Positions 48,855 through 58,162 of a stretch of DNA of 64,000 nt are shown here, piece after piece (the stretch's first letter is position 1; each line of letters begins with the position of its first letter). This DNA comes from CAWIMX01 sp963792785 (GTDB taxonomy: Bacteria > Acidobacteriota > Vicinamibacteria > Vicinamibacterales > CAVVIG01). The translations under genes were made by a program, and so were the position numbers. The notes beneath the pieces are model-generated. The model was not told the DNA's origin. It saw only the letters and a list, made by a program, of their open reading frames with translations, and ran no database searches. The stretch lies in the NCBI GenBank assembly GCA_963792785.1, contig CAWBXO010000001.1:1302001-1366000 (forward strand). The letters are read 5' to 3'.

Positions 48855-49982
48855 TCAACGGTCCACCAGCGCCTTGAGCCTGTCGAACGGAAATCCCTGC
48901 TCGATGCCCTGCCGGAACGACCGTGAGCCGGCGTACTCGGGATCGTTGTACCAATACATCACGATCACCTGAGCGGCCTGCGGAGGCAGCGCCGCGTTGC
49001 GGTAGCTCTCGTCGAGCACCACGATCTGGTGGCCGCCGTCCTTTTCCGTGGTGAAGCCCCGGTGCGAACCCAGGGCCACGGGGATCGCCGTCTGCCGCAG
49101 CACCGCTGCCGGCGTCGTCGCCAGGTATTGATCGATGGGCGCGATCTCCTCCTCGCGCACTTGCGCGATCGCCGCGCTTCGCTTCTCGTCCACCGGCCCC
49201 AGCTGCGCGAGCGCGTCGTTCAGGCCCTTGAGCACCTGGGCCAGCACGTCGCCGGTCAGCTCCTTCTTGACCTCTTCCATCTGGGCGCGGATCTGCTGCT
49301 CCATCTCGCTTCGGTCGTCCGACGCGTCGGCGATGGTCATCTCCCAGTGGAACTTCACGGCGTCCAGGTATTCGCGCTGGGTCAGCGCGCGAAACGGCTG
49401 TTTGCCGCCGTGCGTGATCATGATGGCCGACGAGCCGTCGTAGGCGAACGGCTCGTAGACCGTGAGGCCGGCCAGCGTGCCCTTGACGCGCGCGAGCCTG
49501 TAGAGGGTGACGGGCTGGCCGTTCAGCGCGAAGTCGCCGGCGAGGTCCTCGATGACGTAGCGCAGATCGTTGGCCGCGACCTGCGCGGAATTGACGGTCA
49601 TGTAGGCGGGGTCGGTGATGAGCTCGTCGTTGCGGGCCTTGTTGCACCAGAACGGATAGAAGTCCGCCTCGTACTGGTACGGGATGAGGCCGGGCAGCGT
49701 GAACTGGCTCGTGTCGGAGATCGTTCCGACGCCCCGGAGCAATCCGCCGTGCGCCTCCGGATACGCACTGACGAACATCTGACGCCAGGCGTCGGTCGTG
49801 CGGAAGATCGCCGCCTCGGCGCTCGCGGGCACGCCGTCACTCACGTGCCCTCCGTCCCGATCGAACCTCCAGGGCCGGACCAGACTCACGATTTGTTCGT
49901 CGGAGCACTGCGCGCGGACGGACCCTGCGGCCACGCCGAGGAGCGCCACCGTCACGAGACACACGACAGCCTTACTTCGCAT
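48855..49982 (-). CDS. Secreted hypothetical protein
   Basis: 375 residues from the ATG at 49982; signal peptide MRSKAVVCLVTVALLGVAAGSVRAQC. A central charged helical stretch (DRSEMEQQIRAQMEEVKKELTG...DEKRSAAIAQVREEE) suggests a coiled coil. Three Trp/Tyr-rich segments (YQYEADFYPFWCNK, KFHWEMTIAD, VIVMYWYNDPEY) are hydrophobic surface candidates. I recognise no family. The start overlaps the metallo-beta-lactamase stop by 11 bp, so the two are co-expressed. Confidence 0.75.
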   Translation of the reverse strand: MRSKAVVCLVTVALLGVAAGSVRAQCSDEQIVSLVRPWRFDRDGGHVSDGVPASAEAAIFRTTDAWRQMFVSAYPEAHGGLLRGVGTISDTSQFTLPGLIPYQYEADFYPFWCNKARNDELITDPAYMTVNSAQVAANDLRYVIEDLAGDFALNGQPVTLYRLARVKGTLAGLTVYEPFAYDGSSAIMITHGGKQPFRALTQREYLDAVKFHWEMTIADASDDRSEMEQQIRAQMEEVKKELTGDVLAQVLKGLNDALAQLGPVDEKRSAAIAQVREEEIAPIDQYLATTPAAVLRQTAIPVALGSHRGFTTEKDGGHQIVVLDESYRNAALPPQAAQVIVMYWYNDPEYAGSRSFRQGIEQGFPFDRLKALVDR

Positions 49983-50901
49983 TCTTCTGCTGCTCGGCCA
50001 GGACCGCCCGGAACATCGCCTCATCGATATCCAGCTCGGTCTTGTAGCCCTGCGGATCGATGAACGGATTCGGACCGCCCGCCGCGAGCTTCGCGTATTT
50101 CGCCTGCATGTTGTACATGCTCGGGTGCGACCCGAGCGGCACGTCGCACGGCAGCGACCGCCCGACCTTGAACGCCCGCTCGAACTCCGAGGCGATGCCG
50201 GGCACGTCGGTGTTGTTCACGAGCTGGAAGCCTGGATTCACGCCGAAGCTGCCGATGATCACGACGTCGTAGGTCTTCCCGCCCTCTTGCGCCTTCATCG
50301 ACCAGGTCGTGTCGCCGCGCGTGTGGCCCGGCGTGAGGTGCGCGACGAGCGTCGTCCCGCCGAGCGTCACCGTGTCGCCGTCGTGCAGGATGCGATCGAT
50401 CGGGTGCGGCTTGCCTTCCGGCGTCATCGCCCGGAGGGCGGGCACGTCCTCGGCCATCGCCATCACCTGCGCGCCGGTGAGCGCCTTCACCATCGCGTCG
50501 CCTTCCTGGTGGTCGCCGTGCGCGTGGCTCCCGAGCAGGATCTTGACGTCGGAGAACTTGAAGCCGAGCTGCTCGACCGACTTCTGGATCGTCGGCACGT
50601 TGCGCTCGAAGGTGCTGTTGATCAGGATGTCGCCCGCGGGCGTCACGACGAGGAACGATGCGAGGCTGGCCGTGCCGACGTAGTAGATGTTTCCGATGAT
50701 CTTGTGCGGCGGGAACTGCGCGGTCTGCTCGTCCGGGCCGCCGACGTTGCGCTGGAACAGCGAGAGCTGCGTGTACGTGTGCCCGTCGACGGTGATCTCC
50801 GGCCCGGGTTCGCGTTGGGCGCGTCCCTGCCGGCCCTGCCCGGCCGCGGGCGTCGCGAGCGCCATGACACCGATCCCGAGGGCGATGGCGAAATTCCGCA
50901 T
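49972..50901 (-). CDS. Subclass B3-type metallo-beta-lactamase fold protein
   Basis: 309 residues; signal peptide MRNFAIALGIGVMALATPAAGQ. Zinc ligands are all present: HAHGDH (126, 128, 130, 131), His193 in LTPGHTRGDTTW and His259 in PLGSHPSMYNM. The spacing is the B3 pattern (H116-x-H118-x-D120-H121, H196, H263). It could hydrolyse penicillins and carbapenems in the periplasm or have another lactonase-type role; environmental B3 enzymes are common. Followed by a secreted protein of unknown function in the same operon. Confidence 0.85.
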   Translation of the reverse strand: MRNFAIALGIGVMALATPAAGQGRQGRAQREPGPEITVDGHTYTQLSLFQRNVGGPDEQTAQFPPHKIIGNIYYVGTASLASFLVVTPAGDILINSTFERNVPTIQKSVEQLGFKFSDVKILLGSHAHGDHQEGDAMVKALTGAQVMAMAEDVPALRAMTPEGKPHPIDRILHDGDTVTLGGTTLVAHLTPGHTRGDTTWSMKAQEGGKTYDVVIIGSFGVNPGFQLVNNTDVPGIASEFERAFKVGRSLPCDVPLGSHPSMYNMQAKYAKLAAGGPNPFIDPQGYKTELDIDEAMFRAVLAEQQKNAK

Positions 50902-50933
50902 GCGTGCCTCCCGGGGGCGATTGTAAGTCGAAT

Positions 50934-51602
50934 ATGATGGCCATCGTCATGCGCGCTTATTTGAACGTCACCAGCCTCGACGTCCAGCGGCGCTTCTGGG
51001 TGTCCACGCTCGGCGCGGCCGAAGCGGGAGCCTCGGCGGTCGAGCTCCCCGGCCTGCGCATCGAAATGCGGGCGCAGCCGCCGACGGGCGGCACCCGCGG
51101 CACGGCCCTGGATCATCTGGGCTTCCAGGTGCCCGACCTCGCGGCGATGGTCGAGCGCGTCCGCGCGGCCGGTTATCCGATCATCACGCGCGAGTCGCTG
51201 CCCGCGGCGATCGACGTCGACGACCAGGGGCTGGCGCCGATCCCGGCGATCGACACGCGCGTGGCGTTCACGCTGGGGCCCGACGATCTCAAGGTCGAGT
51301 TCCTCGAATACCCCGGCCCACCCATCGCGCTGCACCACGTCCACCTGTTCGGACCGGATCCCACCGCGATGCGCGACTGGTACGTCCGCGAGCTGGGCGC
51401 GGTCGCGACCGTGCGCGGGCGGTTTGTGTCGGGCGAGCTCGCCGGCGTCCGGCTGTCGTTCTCGCAGACGGCGTCGCCGCTCACCCCCACCGCCGGCCGG
51501 ACGATCGATCGCGTGGCGTTCGACGTGCCTGGCGCCGCGGGCCCGACCACCGTCGATCCCTGGGGCGCCGCGATCGAGATCGGGCGGAGCTCGCGGGCCT
51601 AG
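50934..51602 (+). CDS. Two-module VOC family protein
   Basis: About 222 residues. Two glyoxalase-type modules: AYLNVTSLDVQRRFWVSTLGA with TALDHLGFQVPDLAAMVERVRAAGYPI, and IALHHVHLFGPDPTAMRDWYVRELGAV with a degenerate second half ending WGAAIEIGRSSRA. A Fe/Mn-binding extradiol-type site is possible but unproven. Starts at 50934, 50937 and 50949 are all available, and no Shine-Dalgarno separates them. Confidence 0.85.
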   Translation: MMAIVMRAYLNVTSLDVQRRFWVSTLGAAEAGASAVELPGLRIEMRAQPPTGGTRGTALDHLGFQVPDLAAMVERVRAAGYPIITRESLPAAIDVDDQGLAPIPAIDTRVAFTLGPDDLKVEFLEYPGPPIALHHVHLFGPDPTAMRDWYVRELGAVATVRGRFVSGELAGVRLSFSQTASPLTPTAGRTIDRVAFDVPGAAGPTTVDPWGAAIEIGRSSRA

Positions 51603-51742
51603 AGCGTTTTGCGTTCTCTGTGGCGCCTCCGCGAGAGGCCAAGCCTGGCCCGAGCGCCCTGGCAGAAGCCGATGATGCCGCCGACACGTTTTGCCGCGCC
51701 GACGTTCGTGTGTGCCGAGGCGACGTGACGGGCGGCGACCAG

Positions 51743-51792
51743 GTCCGGCTGAAGCCGGACGCCACATATGACGGCGGACCTGAAGGTCCGCC
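51743..51792. repeat. Palindromes GTCCGGC-TGAA-GCCGGAC and GGCGGACC-TGAA-GGTCCGCC
   Basis: Two hairpins with TGAA loops (51743-51760 and 51773-51792) lie close to the BON gene stop. The remaining stretch between 51603 and 51803 holds nothing else I can name. Both are members of the dispersed family. Confidence 0.85.
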
Positions 51793-51803
51793 CTCCCCCC
51801 GCG

Positions 51804-52547
51804 CTACCCCACGCTCAGGGCGTTCTCCACGTCGTGCACGCCGGACACCTGGCGCGCCAGGATCCCGGCGAGCTTCCGGTCCATCTCGGTCAGCACCGTA
51901 CCCACCAGCCGCACGTGGCCGCCCTTCACGATGATGTGAATGGGCCGCGCGCTCGGGTTCGAAAACCCCGCCACGACCGACGAGTTGTAGATCTGGTCCG
52001 CGACGGCAAGCCGAATCTGGTCGTCGAACGTCGAAGCCGGTAGGACCTCGATGCGATTCACGACCTGCTGCACACCGGGCACGCGGGAAGCTTCCTCGAC
52101 GGCGCGCTGCGCCTTGTCGGGCGCCGTGACGAAACCGACGAGGGTGGCGACGCCGTCCTTCATCGAACCGCCGACTTCGTCGAAGATCGTCAGGAACGAT
52201 GCCCCGATGAGCGCGTCACTGACCGAGGCGGCCACGTCCGCGTCGCTCTCCGGCGGCGGCACGGCGATCGCGCTCGTCACGTCGACGACACCCTTCACCT
52301 TCCGCGCCTGCTTCACGGCGTCGTCCTTCGACTTCAGGTCCTCGACCTTCCCGGCGAGCGTCACGTGGCCGTGCTCGACGGCCACCGTCACGGCCACGAG
52401 CCCGGCGTCGAACAGGCGCCCTTCGATCTGCGACCTGATCCGATCGTCGGCGGCGGACGCCTGTGGCGAGGCCGGCGACGCGGCGCCGAGGGCGGCCGCG
52501 GCCGTGACAAACAGAAACACCGTACCGGCGAGCCACGTCATCCGCAT
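51804..52547 (-). CDS. Secreted protein with three BON domains
   Basis: 247 residues from the ATG at 52547; signal peptide MRMTWLAGTVFLFVTAAAALGAA. Three BON modules follow: DRIRSQIEGRLFDAGLVAVTVAVEHGHVTLAGKVEDLKS, AASVSDALIGASF...GVATLVGFVTAPDKAQRAVEEASRVPGVQQVVNRIEV and DQIRLAVADQIYNSS...GGHVRLVGTVLTEMDRKLAGILARQVSGVHDVENALSV. BON domains bind phospholipid or mediate protein contacts in the periplasm, as in OsmY. Likely an envelope stress protein. Confidence 0.9.
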   Translation of the reverse strand: MRMTWLAGTVFLFVTAAAALGAASPASPQASAADDRIRSQIEGRLFDAGLVAVTVAVEHGHVTLAGKVEDLKSKDDAVKQARKVKGVVDVTSAIAVPPPESDADVAASVSDALIGASFLTIFDEVGGSMKDGVATLVGFVTAPDKAQRAVEEASRVPGVQQVVNRIEVLPASTFDDQIRLAVADQIYNSSVVAGFSNPSARPIHIIVKGGHVRLVGTVLTEMDRKLAGILARQVSGVHDVENALSVG

Positions 52548-52667
52548 GTCTGGCCTCCGCGAAATCAGAGGCAAGACTCGTTCCGCCGGAACGGCTGAGA
52601 TGGCGGAGGCACGCCCTTTGCTTTTTCCGCACGCGAGGTAGCACGCGAGTACTTGAGGAGGCACGGC

Positions 52668-55600
52668 ATGTTGTCCGCAATCCGCGATCGGCGCCTGGCG
52701 GCGCTCCTGGCTCTGGCCGCCACGCTCCTCATCGCCCCGCCCGCATCGGCGCAGTACTTCGGCCAGAATAAGGTCCAGTACCACTCGATGAACTTCGAGG
52801 TGCTCAAGACCGAGCACTTCGACATCTACTTCTACCCCGAGGAAAAAGACGGCGCGATGCTCGCCGGCCGGCTGGCCGAACGCTGGCACGCGCGCCTGGA
52901 GCGCATCTTCGGGCACCGGCTTCGGGGGCGGCAGCCGCTGATTCTTTACGCGTCGCCGCAGGACTTCCAGCAGACCAACGTGATCAGCGGGCAGCTCGGC
53001 GAGGGCACCGGCGGCGTCACCGAGCCCTTGCGGCGCCGGATCGTGCTGCCGCTGGGCGGGCCTCTTGCGGAAACCGACCACGTCATCGGCCACGAGCTCG
53101 TCCACGCGTTTCAGTTCGACATCACCACGCGCCCCGACATGGGGCCCGGGGAGAACGGCGCCGAACGTCTGCCGCTGTGGTTCGTGGAGGGCATGGCGGA
53201 ATACCTGTCGATCGGCCCGGTCGATCCCAACACGGCGATGTGGCTGCGCGACGCCGTGCTCGAGGACAAGATTCCCGCCATCAAGCATCTCGACGACCCG
53301 AAGTACTTCCCCTACCGCTGGGGACAGGCGCTGCTGGCCTACATCGGCGGGCGGTGGGGCGACGCGACGATGGCGCAACTGCTGAAGTCCGCCGCGGGCT
53401 CGGGCGATATGAACAAGGCCATTGAAGAGGTGCTGGGCGAGAAAACGGATCAGCTCTCCACCGACTGGCAGGCGTCCATAAAGAGGACGTACGCGTCCGC
53501 GTTAGAGGTCATGAGCGCGCCCGATCGGGCGGGCCGGCTGGTGGTCAAGGGCAAGCAGGAGGGCGGCGACCTGAACGTCGGGCCGGCCGTCAGCCCCGAC
53601 GGCCGGCGGATCGCCTTCCTGTCGAACCGCGGCTTTTTCTCCGCCGACCTCTACATCGCCGACGCGGCGAGCGGGAAGATCATCCGCCAGCTCACCAGCA
53701 CGGCGACCGATCCCCACTACTCGAGCCTGGAGTTCATCTACTCGGCTGGCGCCTGGGACGCCGACGGGAAGCGGCTCGCCGTGGCGTCGGTGTCGGGCGG
53801 CAAGAGCACGCTCGCGATCTTCGACGCGGACACCGGCAAGCGCGTGCGGGAGATTCCCGTGCCCGGCGTGGACGAGATCCTCAACCCGACCTGGGCGCCG
53901 GACGGCCACGCGGTCGCCTTCACCGGGATGCGGCAGGGGCTCACCGACCTGTTCGTCCTCGACCTCGCCACGGGCGCGCTGCGCCCGCTCACCAACGACG
54001 CGTACGCGGATCTGCAGCCGGCGTGGTCGCCCGACGGCACGCGCATCGCCTTCGCCACCGATCGCTTCACGAGCGACGTCGACACGCTCGCCATCGGCGC
54101 CTACCGCCTCGCCCTGATCGATCCGGCGAGCGGTGCGATCACCCAGGCGCCGGGGTTCACGGCCGGCAAGCACCTGGACCCGCAGTGGGCGCCCGACGGG
54201 CGGTCGCTGTATTTCATCTCCGACCGCGACGGCATTCCCAACATCTACCGCGTGGCGCTCGACGGCGGCGATCCGGTGCAGATCACCAGCATCGGGACGG
54301 GCGTGAGCGGCATCACGACCGCCAGCCCCGCGCTCTCGGTGGCCGCCCAGTCGGGCGAGCTGGCGTTCAGCGTCTACGACGCCGGCAAGTACGACATCTA
54401 CGCGATCGATCCGCCGGCCCAGGGCCGGCCGCTCACCGAACTGGCGAACAATGCGGACGTGCTGCCGCCGCTCGATCGCAAGCCGAGCGAGGTCGCGGCG
54501 GTCCTGGCCGACGCCGCGTTCGGCCTGCCGGACACGCAGACGTTCCCGACCGGCCCCTACAAGCCGAAACTCTCGCTCGAGAGCGTCGGCCAGGTGGCCG
54601 CGGGCGTCGGCGTGAGCCGGTACGGCACGACGGTGGGCGGCGGGCTGTCGATGACGTTCGGCGACCAGCTCGAGAACCACATCCTGTCCACGGCCGTTCA
54701 GATCAACCAGACCTACGGCACGCCCTTCAGCGCGAAGGACATCGGCGGGCAGGTGGCGTACGTGAACCAGGCGCATCGCTGGAACTGGGGCGTGGTCGGC
54801 AGCCAGTTCCCGTACCTGAGCGGCGGGTACTCCACGGCCATCGGCACCACGCCGAGCGGCGACCTCGTCGAGGCGGATCAACTCACCGTCTACCGGCAGA
54901 CCGAACAGTCCGGGGCGGCCCTGGCGATCTATCCGCTCGACCCGGCGCGGCGCCTGGAGATCCAGGGCGGCGTCACCCACGTGTCGTTCGACCAGACCGT
55001 CACGAACAACATCTACTCGCTGAACACCGGCGCGGTGTACGACAACTCGAGCCAGACGACCGCGTTCGCGCCGGCCATGACGCTCGGCACCTCATCGGCC
55101 GCCTACGTCTTCGACTCGACGAGCTTCGGCGCCACGAGTCCGGTCGAGGGCCAGCGGTACCGCTTCGAGGTGGATCCGACGTTCGGGACGCTCAACTTCA
55201 ACAGCGTGCTCGCCGATTACCGCCGCTACTTCATGCCGGCGCCCTTCTACACGATCGCGGGGCGCGTGATGCACTACGGGCGGTACGGCAGCGGCGGCGA
55301 AGACCCGCGCCTGTTCCCGCTCGACCTGGGATACCCGGGCCTCGTGCGCGGGTACGACGTCACGAGCTTCACGTCGAGCGACTGCATTCCGTCGGCGGCC
55401 AGCCCCTGCCCGGCGATCGACCAGCTGCTCGGGAGCCGGATGCTCGTCGGCAACCTCGAGTTCCGCTTTCCGCTGCTCCGGCCGTTCGGCGTCCACCGGA
55501 ACATGTACGGCCCGGTGCCCGTCGAGGTGGCGTTCTTCGCCGACGGTGGCGTCGCCTGGTCGAGCGGCCAGAAGCCGTCGATCTTCGGCGGCTCGCGCAG

Positions 55601-55736
55601 CGCCGTGCGGTCGGCGGGCGTCGCCTTCCGCTTGAACATGTTCGGCTACGCCGTGCTCGAGCTCGACGCCGTCCGTCCGTTCGACCGGCCCGGCCGCGGC
55701 TGGACGCTCGGCTTCAACCTGGCGCCAGGATGGTGA
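52668..55736 (+). CDS. Outer-membrane fusion: gluzincin-like peptidase, TolB propeller and BamA-like barrel
   Basis: 1022 residues; signal peptide LLALAATLLIAPPASAQ from the ATG at 52668 (GAGGAGG upstream). A peptidase-MA-like domain carries HELVH (His142, Glu143, His146) and WFVEGMAEY (Glu174). Then come WD40/TolB-type blades (SPDGRRIAFLSNRG, APDGHAVAFTGM, SPDGTRIAFATDRF, APDGRSLYFISDRDG). The last third, from about 630, has beta-barrel character and ends in the Phe/Trp-terminated strand GRGWTLGFNLAPGW, with GYPGLVRGYD and GSRMLVGNLEFRFPLLR as in BamA/TamA relatives. Zinc protease activity at the cell surface is inferred. Confidence 0.85.
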   Translation: MLSAIRDRRLAALLALAATLLIAPPASAQYFGQNKVQYHSMNFEVLKTEHFDIYFYPEEKDGAMLAGRLAERWHARLERIFGHRLRGRQPLILYASPQDFQQTNVISGQLGEGTGGVTEPLRRRIVLPLGGPLAETDHVIGHELVHAFQFDITTRPDMGPGENGAERLPLWFVEGMAEYLSIGPVDPNTAMWLRDAVLEDKIPAIKHLDDPKYFPYRWGQALLAYIGGRWGDATMAQLLKSAAGSGDMNKAIEEVLGEKTDQLSTDWQASIKRTYASALEVMSAPDRAGRLVVKGKQEGGDLNVGPAVSPDGRRIAFLSNRGFFSADLYIADAASGKIIRQLTSTATDPHYSSLEFIYSAGAWDADGKRLAVASVSGGKSTLAIFDADTGKRVREIPVPGVDEILNPTWAPDGHAVAFTGMRQGLTDLFVLDLATGALRPLTNDAYADLQPAWSPDGTRIAFATDRFTSDVDTLAIGAYRLALIDPASGAITQAPGFTAGKHLDPQWAPDGRSLYFISDRDGIPNIYRVALDGGDPVQITSIGTGVSGITTASPALSVAAQSGELAFSVYDAGKYDIYAIDPPAQGRPLTELANNADVLPPLDRKPSEVAAVLADAAFGLPDTQTFPTGPYKPKLSLESVGQVAAGVGVSRYGTTVGGGLSMTFGDQLENHILSTAVQINQTYGTPFSAKDIGGQVAYVNQAHRWNWGVVGSQFPYLSGGYSTAIGTTPSGDLVEADQLTVYRQTEQSGAALAIYPLDPARRLEIQGGVTHVSFDQTVTNNIYSLNTGAVYDNSSQTTAFAPAMTLGTSSAAYVFDSTSFGATSPVEGQRYRFEVDPTFGTLNFNSVLADYRRYFMPAPFYTIAGRVMHYGRYGSGGEDPRLFPLDLGYPGLVRGYDVTSFTSSDCIPSAASPCPAIDQLLGSRMLVGNLEFRFPLLRPFGVHRNMYGPVPVEVAFFADGGVAWSSGQKPSIFGGSRSAVRSAGVAFRLNMFGYAVLELDAVRPFDRPGRGWTLGFNLAPGW

Positions 55737-55740
55737 CATC

Positions 55741-56445
55741 ATGCCGATGCTGATCGCAGCAGCCCTTCTAACGGCCCTCGCGGCTCCGCAGGCGCCACCG
55801 GCGCCACCGGCGCGCCAGTCAGCCCAGGCGCCCAACGCACGGCCGGCGATCGCCGGCGCCTGGACCTTCGACCCGTACGTGAGCGATCACCCCGAGCAGA
55901 TCGCGCTGGCGCTGCGGCTCGATACGAGCGAGGCTCCGGGCGGCGGGCGGGGCCGCGACGGCGGGTTCCGCGGCCGCAACGGCGACGGCGACGACCGCGG
56001 CGGCCTGCGAAACGGCGATGCCGACGACGGGGGCGGCCGGGGCCGCGAGGGCGGCACGCGCCCCCCGGCCATGAGCGACGCGGATCGAAAACTGCTCACG
56101 CAGCTGACCGAGGCCGTTCGCTTCCCGCCGCTCCGCCTCACGATCACGCAGACGGACGCGGGCATCACGCTCGACCCCACGTCCGGCGATGCGGACGTCG
56201 TCCATCCGGACGGTAAATCGGAGAAGCGTCAGATCACGGGCGGCACGGTGAACCGGATGGCCGACTGGGACGGTGGAAAGTTGATCGTGACCGACGCCGT
56301 CGGCGAATCGGGTACCCTCACCCGGACCTACGAGGTCGCGCCCACCACCGGGCAATTGGTGGTCCGCATCACGTTCGAGAGGCCGCAGCAGGCGGCTTCG
56401 CCTCTCGAGATCAAACTGGTCTACGACCCGGGCGGGAGCCCGTAG
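55741..56445 (+). CDS. Secreted hypothetical protein with Gly/Arg/Asp-rich linker
   Basis: 234 residues, signal peptide MPMLIAAALLTALAAPQA. A low-complexity stretch at about 63-115 (GGGRGRDGGFRGRNGDGDDRGG) separates an N-terminal fragment (GAWTFDPYVSDHPEQIALALRL) from a C-terminal domain (TEAVRFPPLRLTITQTDAGITLDPTSG; TYEVAPTTGQLVVRITFERP). No known family. It follows the peptidase/barrel gene by 4 bp and probably serves with it. Confidence 0.72.
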   Translation: MPMLIAAALLTALAAPQAPPAPPARQSAQAPNARPAIAGAWTFDPYVSDHPEQIALALRLDTSEAPGGGRGRDGGFRGRNGDGDDRGGLRNGDADDGGGRGREGGTRPPAMSDADRKLLTQLTEAVRFPPLRLTITQTDAGITLDPTSGDADVVHPDGKSEKRQITGGTVNRMADWDGGKLIVTDAVGESGTLTRTYEVAPTTGQLVVRITFERPQQAASPLEIKLVYDPGGSP

Positions 56446-56454
56446 AATGCCCGC

Positions 56455-58048
56455 ATGGACCGACGGGACTTTCTCCGGGGCACGATGGGCGCGCTCGTGG
56501 CGACGTGGCCGGCGAGCGCACTCGGGCAGCACGCGTCATCCGCGCGAACCACGGACCGGTGGGACGCCGGACGCGTCCGGCACCTGCTGCCCACGGTCAG
56601 CGACTCGCGCTTCCTGATCAAGACGTCGTTCACCCAACCCTTGAGCGGGGCGCCGACGCTCGTCGTCGGCGATGTGCGCGTGCCCGGCCGGATGAACGAT
56701 ACGGCCGGCGAATGCTGGCAGTTCTACGCGACGGGCCTTCAGCCCGCGCGGCGCTACCGCCTGTCGCTGACGGCGGCCGACGGGTCGTCGCTCTGCGAGC
56801 CGTGGGACCTCTCCACCTTCCCCGCGCCCGACGCCCGGCCGGAGCGCTTCCGCGTCGTCTTCTTTACGTGCGCCGGCGGCCCGGAGAGCGACAGCCTCAC
56901 CAGGGGCAACCTGCCGACGCCGATCCGGAACCGCCTGCTGCGCCGCGGGCTCTCGTTCGAGCCGGACGCGATCGTGGCCAACGGCGATCACATCTACTGG
57001 GATCTGCACGCGCCGCGGCTGGGCCCCGACCGGATGCTCACGGCGCGCTACCGCGAGTTCGACCACGCGGCGCCGGTGTTCGGCACGCGCAACGAAGACG
57101 TGCTGAAGCGCGTGGCCGCGCCGCAGATCCTGCCGGTGTACAGCACGGACTTCCGGTCCACGCCGGTCTTCTTCCTGCAGGACGACCACGACCACTTCGA
57201 CAACGACGAGGCGTGGGACTTCATCATCACGTTCCCGCCGCCGTGGTTCCAGATCCAGCTCGCGCGGGCGACGCAGCAGATGTACTACCCGGAGTTCCTG
57301 CCCGACGCGGCGCGCCCGGCGAACCTGCCGTGGTCCTCGTCGTCGCGCGAGCGCGGCGAGCTGTCGGAGAGCTTCGGCACGCTGCGCTACGGACGTCTCG
57401 CCGAAGTGCTGCTCTACGACGTGCGGCGCACGATGACGCTCGCCGGTCCGAGCGCGGTGTTCGTGGATCCGGAGGTCGAGGCGTGGCTGCGCGCGCGCAC
57501 GGCGGACTCCGACGCCGCGCACGTGATCCACGCGCCGTCGAACCCCTGGGGCTGGACGGCCGGCAAGTGGGGCGAGTGGTACCCGGACGTCCTCGACGCG
57601 AACACCGAGCTGACGGATCGCGTCGAGAAGCCGGTACTGGCAGACGGGCTGGCTCGCACAGCACGATCGGCTCGTGCAGGCGCTCGCGGACTCGAGCCAC
57701 GCGTCGCGATTGATGATCAGCGGCGACCTGCACGCGATCGCCGCGGGGCAGATCCGCCGCTCGGGCAACCTCGATCTCACGCGCCGTCCGATCGACGCGA
57801 TCCTCGCCGGCCCGGTCGGCACGGCGCCCGCCGCCTGGCCGTCGGCGTTCCGCGGCGTCGCGCCCGGCGTGCCGAAGCATCTCGACGTGGCCGAGGCGGT
57901 GAAGCCGATCGAGCAGCACGGCTTCGCGGTGCTCGACTTCACGCCCGAGGCCATCGGCGTCCGCCTGTTCCGCTGGGACGTGAAGACGATGCCGGCCGAG
58001 GCGATCGACACGCTCGAGCCGTTCTACACGACCGAACTGGGCCGGTAG
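56455..58048 (+). CDS. PhoD-like phosphatase, Tat-exported (apparent frameshift)
   Basis: Tat signal MDRRDFLRGTMGALVATWPASALG. The PhoD fold follows: RFRVVFFTCAGGPESD, LSFEPDAIVANGDHIYWDLHAPRLGPDRM, STPVFFLQDDHDHFDNDEAWDF and, after the break, RLMISGDLHAIAAGQIRRSG. Dropping one G at 57633-57634 (CCGGTACT) joins VEKP to YWQTGWLAQHDRLVQALADSSHASRLM, for about 530 residues. It is more divergent than the two copies at 38-41 kb and lacks the FTLGVASGDP opening. It starts 10 bp after the previous gene. Confidence 0.87.
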
Positions 58049-58050
58049 GG

Positions 58051-58066
58051 TCCGGCTGAAGCCGGA
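58051..58066. repeat. Palindrome TCCGGC-TGAA-GCCGGA
   Basis: A 6-bp-stem hairpin with a TGAA loop, 2 bp after the PhoD-like stop. Same family as 51743-51760 and 60113-60154. Confidence 0.8.
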
Positions 58067-58162
58067 GTGGATGGGTGCTACTGGTTTCATTGTACGGGGC
58101 GCTGTCAACTCGAACCAGTCTGGGCAGCCGCGCACGCATCGAGTAGATTCGCTGCCGTTCTG

